Below the pieces are notes generated by a model that was not told the origin of the DNA, ran no database searches, and saw only the letters and a list, made by a program, of their open reading frames with translations. This document shows positions 20,130 to 25,924 of a stretch of DNA of 25,924 bases, in pieces (positions within the stretch are counted from its first letter, which is position 1; every line of letters starts with the position of its first letter). The position numbers and the translations under genes were made by a program. The stretch comes from Perkinsus chesapeaki (taxonomy: Eukaryota; Perkinsozoa; Perkinsida; Perkinsidae), in NCBI GenBank assembly GCA_013115145.1, contig JAAPAO010000515.1, positions 1-25,924 of the forward strand, written 5' to 3'.

Positions 20130-20141
20130 GCATTCCCCCAC
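20130..20141 (-). other. Candidate polypurine tract
   Basis: On the minus strand this reads GTGGGGGAATGC and directly precedes the TG of the 3' LTR, 21 bases after the Gag-Pol stop codon. This is the usual place for the plus-strand primer, although two pyrimidines interrupt the tract. Confidence 0.6.
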
Positions 20142-20162
20142 GAGCCTCGCACTAGTAGCGTG

Positions 20163-23100
20163 CTAGTAGGGAGAGGGTCGCAAGCTATAACCTAGAGCAG
20201 TCAACCGAGTAGATACCGCCTTAGGCATACGGTTCGCCCTGGTTAGCTTGAAGGGCTGAACCTCAGAATTAATTTGCTTGATGTCGATGGAGACGACGTT
20301 GCCAGCAGAGAACAATGTAGATCCTTGTAATTCCAGCGGTTGCACAGTCGTAAGTGACATTCCAGCAGAAGGACAGATATATTTCGCGAAGTAGAACCTG
20401 GTAGGGTCATCTTCACATAGACAGCAGATAATATCGCCAACACTGATATTATTGAGAGATATATGAGATAGCGTTCTAAGAACAGGCTCACGGTAGTCCA
20501 CACCAGAGTACGGAACCAATTGGTCACCAGTGACGATCGTAGTTGATGAGCCACTATCATCAAGGCTGATAACATAGGTACCTGACTCCTTGTTGATGCA
20601 TCTGACCACAGTTGCCGGTAGAGTGTTCAAATCAGGCCTCTTCCAGTACACTTTCTGGTCAGCCTGTAGTGAAGGAACCTCAGCAGCTAAACCAGCTGAG
20701 ATAGCTCTGATATCCACAGCTCGTTGCCGCTCATCGGTACGGGAAGTAACCCTTTCGGTCAACCAGTCATCGATGCGCTTCGTTACAGTAGAGACCATTT
20801 TCTTGAGGTCGTTGTACTGGTCAACGTCGGCATCAGAAGAGGTGGTCGCCATTCCCCCACGGAGCGGATCGGGAATAAATAGACCGAGGGGTGTAGCCCT
20901 TATATCAGTGGCACCGAGAGTAAGCTGAGCCGGAGTAGGACTATCAGTAGAAACCGTGTAGAAGTTAAGGGACTGTTGTGCCACCTTGCATAGCAAGTCC
21001 CAGCGATCATCAGGAAACTTGTCCAAGATGCGCCTCAGGTCACGGTTTCGGCGCTCCGCAATATTGCTTTGCGGATGATAGACCGGAGAGTGAGGCAGCT
21101 TGATACCACATAGAGAACCTAGTGCCTTCCAGATCTTGCTGGTGAAGCACGTAGCATTATCAGATGCAATAGATAATGGCCAACCAAACGTAGATATCCA
21201 GTCGAAATAAATAGCACGGGCCGCTTCCACCGAAGAACAGTCTTTGACCAAACTGAAGACGGTATAAGAGGTGGCGTAGTCAGTAATGGTCAAGACATGA
21301 GTAAACCCATCAACAGGAGGCCGTCGAGGGTCGAAATGGTCGATGGCCAAGTACGAGAATCGATGGGAAGGCACTGCTCTAGCGACTGGCGGGGTAGGCA
21401 CATGAGAAGGAAGTTGAACCGGGGCACAATCAGGACAGCGCTTGCAGTACTGCTTGATGAACTTGCTGATAGATGGAAACCAGCAATATTTCCTCAAGTC
21501 GTTGTACGTTTTAGCTCTGCCGATGTGGACCGGAACATCATGAACCAACCAGCAGACGAAACTCCTAAGAGAGAGAAGTCCAGGAGGTGGGGGGTTACCA
21601 GCACAGTTTGTGGACGCCGCCGAAGCATCATCAACCGGGATATAAGTTAAGTTAATGAAGTCGCGGAAGTCGCCTCCTGCTGGTAGATAGAGAGCTAAGT
21701 GGAACTCTGAAGGATCATTCTTGTCCGGGACCCGGAAGTATAGCAGCCTCGAGTCGGATATGATAAAGCGGTTGGTACGTACCAATGACTCGACTGTGTC
21801 GAACTCGGACTGGGGTTGGGGTACAAGAGCAAAGCAAGTAGTGCTGGTAGAACTCTCCTCGCCGGCTAAATCTTCTTGGGATGCATTGCCAGTGTCTTGA
21901 GATAGAAGGTAGTTGTGAACGGCGGAGAGCTTAACACCACAGTACTCGGTGTCGACATCACTGTGCTGCAGTTCCAGTACCCTAGCAATGAATTCATCGT
22001 TACTCAGCACATCCTGAATGAGGTCGTCAGATGCAACTTCGGGAGCAGTGGCTGACAGAGCGAAGACATGCTCAGTAGGACTCATAGGCACCAAGTGGTC
22101 GACAGTGCGCGAGAGCATGTCGGCTAGATGGTTAGTGGAACCGGCGATGTGCTTCCATAGGACATTATAATCGTAGACAGGCCCTATTCGGTCAGCCCAG
22201 GAAAGCCACCGGCGACCACGAATGCCATCAGCTGGAAACGCTTGGTCGCGCCAATGTTGTATAGCAGTTGAGTTGTCAGAGAGAACGGCGAAGTCGAAGA
22301 GCTCTATAGGCTTCGGAGGGCCGGCTCTTACTGGCGGAAGACTGCCACATATTACGCCCTTATATCGCTCCAGTGAGCGAACAATGGCGTACGCCTCTCT
22401 ATCATATATCGGCCACCGCAATGATGATCCTGTAAACCTCTCTGACCAAGAGTCGAGAACCTCGGCGTTGTTGTCAAGGTACTCGTGAGTTAGGTCGGAG
22501 GGGGAAGGTGGTCGCTTGACTCTGAAGAGACAGCCGGCAGCACCATTCTCGCTGGCATCAGTGGTGATGACAAAAACCAGGTCAGGATCTGAAGGTTCGC
22601 CAAGACGGTAGATCGCAAGATGCCGTTCTTCGCCGTGAGTAAAGATGTCTGACCAACGAGATGGTAGATCGCTGTCCCAGCGGATCTTGACTCGCTTACT
22701 ACGGCCTTGGCCGAGCGAGTCGTAGTGAGCTAGAAGCTCATAGAAGGGGGCGCATAATACAGAAAGGCTATTCTCAGGACGATCAGTTGTCCATAGAATG
22801 CGATTGTACTGTAGCACGCCAAGAGCGCTTCGTAAAGCCGCCGGTGTCCCCGGAAGGTTTTCACGAAGTGCCATCACCTCGTTGAAGTGCTCAGAAGTCA
22901 TACGCCATGTGCCGCTCTCAAGCGTCATACCACAGATATTAACAGATGACGATGGTGGCTGGCTTTTGGCTGAGTTGACTGGTAGTTGTAGATGATGAAG
23001 TAAACGAAGGAGGATGTCATACCGTTCTTGGCAGGTTCGCAGATCCGGCCCGTAGACTAAGATGTCGTCCATGTAGACGGCATAGCCCTTGCCCGGGAGC

Positions 23101-25727
23101 TGAGAGATGTCGCATCCCAGGAAAAAGCTAAGGGCATACTGGATGCAGTAACACCACCAAGCTGGAGAGCATCGAAGGCCTTGAGGTAAACGGAGAAAAC
23201 GAAAGAAGTTACCCGCACCGTCTGTCAGGCCACAGCACAACTGTGCCGCCCTCGAAATAGATATCTGGTGGAATGCGGAAGACACATCCACCGTAGCATA
23301 GAATCTCGCCGAAGCGGAGATTGATTGTAAGAAGGCCGTCACAGAGTCCGTATAACGTGAGAGATCATCATCATGAGTACGCACGCGGCGATTAACGGCT
23401 CTGAAATCAACCACAAGGCGAAAAGCGTCGGAACGCTTCCGCACAGGAAAGGCGCGGCTGACGTGCGTCACATGAAAGTCAGCCTCAGCCAAGGGCTCGA
23501 TGACACCGTCGGAGATCATTTCTTGAAGAAGGCCTTCCAACGCAGAACGCCGTGACGGATCAACAGTCCATCGCGGTGGACGTATCAGAGGATGATGGTC
23601 GTCCATCTGGAAATTGGCAACCGGCATCTCAAAAGACGACATAATATCAGGGAGAGTCGCCGTAGGGGATGTCGGAGATGGAAGGCGAAGTAGGGGGCAG
23701 GCAGTAGCAGAGTGAGAGGCCGTAGAAAGCGAAACGCGCCGACCGCTGTCGCCAAGGACCAGAAGGCTGTTACCAATGTCGATAGTTGCACCCATTTGTG
23801 CAAGCGACTGAAGGCCAAATAACAACTGACCAGGACGCAGCATCGGTGTATCACAGATATAGGCCTCGATGTTAAAAGACGACTTACCTCCATCTATAGA
23901 GCTGACACTAATAGGGAGGTTCACCTTATGGTGTAGTTGAACAGACTGACCATTAAAGCAACTGACTGATGGCGCCGACGCGCCGTGAATCAGATTAACG
24001 CCGTCAATGTTCAACACGTCTCTGCCAGCCAAAGTGTAGAATGAAGCAGTATCAATGATTGCTTCATGAAGAATAGCCTTGGCGCCCAATAATGGGCAGA
24101 ATGAGACAAATGAAGGTAGTGCAGGAGCCACAGTAGTCAGACAAGGGGCAGTATAGGATAGTGCGAAGGTAGAAGCATGTGCTGAGGGGGCTGGCAACTT
24201 ACCGGTAATGGACCGAGTTACGGGTCGGGACTTATCATCATTAGAGGATGATGAAGACGATGTTGATTGCGCCGGTGTTGGCTGGGGACCATTACTCGGT
24301 TTACCATTAGATGTTGAAGCCGTTCCCGTAGCAACATGCTGACTAGACTTGCCACCACCTTTACCCTTGCCTTTTCCCTTGCCCTGAGCTACACCAGGCC
24401 TAGCTGGATGTGGCTGCACCGGTTGAAAGTCTTGCCCTGTGCTGGTAGACGACGGTTGTGGAGTCGTCGTCCCGGATGATGTCGCCAACGGCGCCGCACT
24501 AGTGTTAGATGGGTTGTACCAGCAATCCGCTTCAGAGTGACCTCTCTTTGAGCAGAACTTACAGGGGGTTGACCGCGTAGGGTTGGGCTCTGGAGAAGGA
24601 TTTCCAGGCTTAGAGTCTTTAGATGAATTGCTCGACTTGGAGGAACGGTTCTTAGACCTCCGATTACGTCGGCCAGAGGCGTCCGACGAGTTTGTCGAGT
24701 TGTAGATAACCTTCGGTGCTGCCGAGGAACACGGCACGCTACCGGGATCCGTCTCCCAAGGAAGACGGAGGGAGAGCTTCTTGTGAATGTCCACGAGCTT
24801 GTCACGAATGTCCACGTAGGAAATCTTATGCACAAGTAGACTTTCCTTACGGATCCATTGGGAGATATGTTCTTGAACAAGAGGTGTAGCATTAGTGACC
24901 AAGTTCGTGACTCTGTCGAAGTCTGTTGGCAGCGATAGCCCACAGCTCGTCAGAGCAGAACAATAGGATCGATAAGCCGATGCCTCAGCGTCAAGATAAT
25001 GAATAATGTCAGATGATCCCTGGGAAACCTTAGCCCAGCGATCTTTTAGAGAAGGCAGATCTACAGCATTGTCCTCTGCTGAGAGTATACCACTCAAAAC
25101 AGACTGTAGAAGTGATGCCCACGACAGTGTCCAGTTATCTCCAGTCAACTGCTGATAACCAGGAGACTTAGAGAAGTCGGGGTCGGCCAACTCATCGGAC
25201 AGGGTGTCTGGCGTAGTACCAGATCGGACTTCGTTGCTAGAACTGGATGTTTGCGGTTTGGAACGCATCCATTCCTGCACGGCATTTCGCACACGAAGTC
25301 GGCGACCAAGGCTGTTGTCGTCTAAGGTGAGCCACACCAAGATGATACCAGTGATCACCGGAACAGAGAACTCGTATTCACATTCCATAGTAGTCAATGA
25401 TAACACCAGTTGGTTGTGGAAGTCGGAGCCTCGCGCAGCCTTGGCAAGGTTAATAGGGTTGCCATCTTCTGGATTAACTATCCATTCTCGGACGGTCTTC
25501 GCCAAGGTCGCGATAGTCGGTGAGTTCCATTCTTTGCGCAAAGTCCGGAACTCGGTCGCAGTCGAGAACCTTAGGGTCGTAAGGACAACATCAATGACGT
25601 CATTGGCCGGAGTACGGAAGCCGGCTGTGTCTGCCGAAGATCGCAGGACGGCTAACGCCGATGCCTGCGCAGGGGCCGGAGCATTCTCCAGACCAGACGT
25701 GAAGGATGACTCGCTTAAAGGAGACAT
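20163..25727 (-). CDS. Single-ORF Gag-Pol polyprotein of the LTR retrotransposon
   Basis: 1854 residues starting MSPLSESSF. In order: a helical Gag-like region (1 to about 385); one zinc knuckle CX2CX4HX4C (Cys389, Cys392, His397, Cys402); a Ser/Thr/Pro/Gly-Lys-rich linker (about 403-520); an aspartic protease with IIDTASFYTLAG (Asp559); RT with VVDFRAVNRR, VDVSSAFHQI (Asp814), GLRCSPAW and YMDD (885-888); RNase H (Asp1057, Glu1111, Asp1151, then NHLADMLSR); an integrase HHCC finger (His1396, His1401, Cys1431, Cys1434); a DDE core (Asp1463, Asp1523, Glu1558); a C-terminal integrase SH3-like region (VYWKRP at 1693 to VPY near 1737); and an extra module 1755-1854. No frameshift or stop separates Gag from Pol, so their ratio must be set post-translationally or otherwise. 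Oddities: DTA in place of DTG/DSG in the protease, and 34 instead of 35 residues before the integrase Glu. Confidence 0.95.
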   Translation of the reverse strand: MSPLSESSFTSGLENAPAPAQASALAVLRSSADTAGFRTPANDVIDVVLTTLRFSTATEFRTLRKEWNSPTIATLAKTVREWIVNPEDGNPINLAKAARGSDFHNQLVLSLTTMECEYEFSVPVITGIILVWLTLDDNSLGRRLRVRNAVQEWMRSKPQTSSSSNEVRSGTTPDTLSDELADPDFSKSPGYQQLTGDNWTLSWASLLQSVLSGILSAEDNAVDLPSLKDRWAKVSQGSSDIIHYLDAEASAYRSYCSALTSCGLSLPTDFDRVTNLVTNATPLVQEHISQWIRKESLLVHKISYVDIRDKLVDIHKKLSLRLPWETDPGSVPCSSAAPKVIYNSTNSSDASGRRNRRSKNRSSKSSNSSKDSKPGNPSPEPNPTRSTPCKFCSKRGHSEADCWYNPSNTSAAPLATSSGTTTPQPSSTSTGQDFQPVQPHPARPGVAQGKGKGKGKGGGKSSQHVATGTASTSNGKPSNGPQPTPAQSTSSSSSSNDDKSRPVTRSITGKLPAPSAHASTFALSYTAPCLTTVAPALPSFVSFCPLLGAKAILHEAIIDTASFYTLAGRDVLNIDGVNLIHGASAPSVSCFNGQSVQLHHKVNLPISVSSIDGGKSSFNIEAYICDTPMLRPGQLLFGLQSLAQMGATIDIGNSLLVLGDSGRRVSLSTASHSATACPLLRLPSPTSPTATLPDIMSSFEMPVANFQMDDHHPLIRPPRWTVDPSRRSALEGLLQEMISDGVIEPLAEADFHVTHVSRAFPVRKRSDAFRLVVDFRAVNRRVRTHDDDLSRYTDSVTAFLQSISASARFYATVDVSSAFHQISISRAAQLCCGLTDGAGNFFRFLRLPQGLRCSPAWWCYCIQYALSFFLGCDISQLPGKGYAVYMDDILVYGPDLRTCQERYDILLRLLHHLQLPVNSAKSQPPSSSVNICGMTLESGTWRMTSEHFNEVMALRENLPGTPAALRSALGVLQYNRILWTTDRPENSLSVLCAPFYELLAHYDSLGQGRSKRVKIRWDSDLPSRWSDIFTHGEERHLAIYRLGEPSDPDLVFVITTDASENGAAGCLFRVKRPPSPSDLTHEYLDNNAEVLDSWSERFTGSSLRWPIYDREAYAIVRSLERYKGVICGSLPPVRAGPPKPIELFDFAVLSDNSTAIQHWRDQAFPADGIRGRRWLSWADRIGPVYDYNVLWKHIAGSTNHLADMLSRTVDHLVPMSPTEHVFALSATAPEVASDDLIQDVLSNDEFIARVLELQHSDVDTEYCGVKLSAVHNYLLSQDTGNASQEDLAGEESSTSTTCFALVPQPQSEFDTVESLVRTNRFIISDSRLLYFRVPDKNDPSEFHLALYLPAGGDFRDFINLTYIPVDDASAASTNCAGNPPPPGLLSLRSFVCWLVHDVPVHIGRAKTYNDLRKYCWFPSISKFIKQYCKRCPDCAPVQLPSHVPTPPVARAVPSHRFSYLAIDHFDPRRPPVDGFTHVLTITDYATSYTVFSLVKDCSSVEAARAIYFDWISTFGWPLSIASDNATCFTSKIWKALGSLCGIKLPHSPVYHPQSNIAERRNRDLRRILDKFPDDRWDLLCKVAQQSLNFYTVSTDSPTPAQLTLGATDIRATPLGLFIPDPLRGGMATTSSDADVDQYNDLKKMVSTVTKRIDDWLTERVTSRTDERQRAVDIRAISAGLAAEVPSLQADQKVYWKRPDLNTLPATVVRCINKESGTYVISLDDSGSSTTIVTGDQLVPYSGVDYREPVLRTLSHISLNNISVGDIICCLCEDDPTRFYFAKYICPSAGMSLTTVQPLELQGSTLFSAGNVVSIDIKQINSEVQPFKLTRANRMPKAVSTRLTALGYSLRPSPY

Positions 25728-25802
25728 AGATGACCAGCTCGAAGAAGTAGATGACAGAAGATCAGAAACGGGGATAACCAGTGTCGACGGTTAGGAAGAA
25801 CT

Positions 25803-25815
25803 CCTTATTCTTAAT
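25803..25815 (-). promoter_or_regulatory. Candidate self-priming primer-binding site
   Basis: The minus-strand (RNA-sense) sequence ATTAAGAATAAGG lies 5 nt inside the 5' LTR edge, where a tRNA-complementary site beginning TGG is usual. No TGG is present there. It is a perfect 13-nt complement of CCTTATTCTTAAT within the LTR (25891-25903), about 75 nt upstream in the RNA. Tf1 and related elements prime reverse transcription from the folded 5' end of their own mRNA using just such a pairing. Confidence 0.6.
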
Positions 25816-25820
25816 GTTAT

Positions 25821-25924
25821 TGAGGGACCACTGCTGTTGGAACTCAATATGAAGAGATGGGGATTGAAGCGGGTGCGTAACCACGCGACAATTAAGAATA
25901 AGGCAAATGAATACTGAAATGATG
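25821..25924 (-). repeat. 5' LTR, U5-side part only
   Basis: Identical base for base to 19909-20012 (offset 5912). The rest of this LTR, including its promoter, lies beyond the window. Confidence 0.92.
25891..25903 (-). promoter_or_regulatory. Candidate self-primer segment in the LTR
   Basis: The RNA-sense CCTTATTCTTAAT pairs over all 13 bases with the site at 25803-25815. The same segment is in the 3' LTR at 19979-19991. If self-priming is used, the transcript should start at or just upstream of this segment, and RNase H should cut just after it to free a 3' OH. Confidence 0.5.

Larger units (their letters stand above)
19909..25924 (-). mobile_element. LTR retrotransposon, Ty3/gypsy gene order, 5' LTR cut by the window end
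   Basis: An autonomous-looking LTR retrotransposon read right to left. Parts: 5' LTR (from 25821, continuing past the window), 5' leader with a self-complementary primer-binding candidate (25803-25815), one Gag-Pol ORF (20163-25727), a purine tract (20130-20141 on the minus strand) and a 3' LTR (19909-20129). Integrase lies after RT/RNase H, which is Ty3/gypsy order and not Ty1/copia. The ORF has no stop or frameshift, and the two LTR segments visible are identical, so the copy is young and may be active. Confidence 0.95.

Noticed and set aside
25770-25780. TGGTTATCCCC (minus strand) as a conventional tRNA primer-binding site
   Set aside because: It lies about 40 nt inside the LTR edge, too far for a normal site, and the 13-nt self-complement sits in the expected position.
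25204-25794. 196-codon plus-strand open frame
   Set aside because: It is antisense to the Gag start of the retrotransposon and has no family signature.

Overview
The window looks like nuclear DNA of a flagellated protist, most likely a perkinsid-type alveolate. That placement is inference: it rests on a ciliary axoneme gene, subtilase and legumain genes, very short introns and the standard stop codons, not on a diagnostic marker. Coding is dense and on both strands. Several genes are cut by introns of only about 31-60 nt, so they are nearly invisible to plain ORF scanning.

Layout. (1) 441-2222 (+): intronless PGM2-type phosphohexomutase. (2) 2682-4124 (+): intronless secreted subtilase-fold protein with the catalytic His, Ser and oxyanion Asn all replaced, so a predicted pseudoprotease. 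(3) 4483-12379 (+): CFAP57/WDR65 homologue, WD40 repeats then a long coiled coil, in more than 25 exons. Broken reading frames here become continuous and homologous once small GT-AG introns are removed. (4) 12705-14199 (+): exon-like segments of an unidentified gene, followed by an ambiguous stretch to 14839. (5) 15846-18127 (-): complete legumain-type (C13) asparaginyl endopeptidase, rebuilt as 13 exons and 418 residues with signal peptide, catalytic His160 and Cys201. (6) about 18471-19590 (+): another unidentified spliced gene whose last four exons are phase-consistent. (7) 19909 to the window end (-): full-coding LTR retrotransposon with one 1854-codon Gag-Pol ORF in the order Gag, zinc knuckle, protease, RT, RNase H, integrase (Ty3/gypsy order). 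Its visible LTR parts are identical, so the insertion is recent.

The most interesting signal is at the retrotransposon 5' end. Where a tRNA primer-binding site is expected there is instead a 13-nt sequence perfectly complementary to a segment of the LTR about 75 nt upstream in the transcript. This is the arrangement expected for self-primed reverse transcription, as known for Tf1 of fission yeast, which also has a single Gag-Pol ORF. The second notable signal is the inactivated but intact subtilase.

The host genes are unrelated housekeeping, secretory-protease and ciliary functions. Nothing suggests an operon or a functional cluster.
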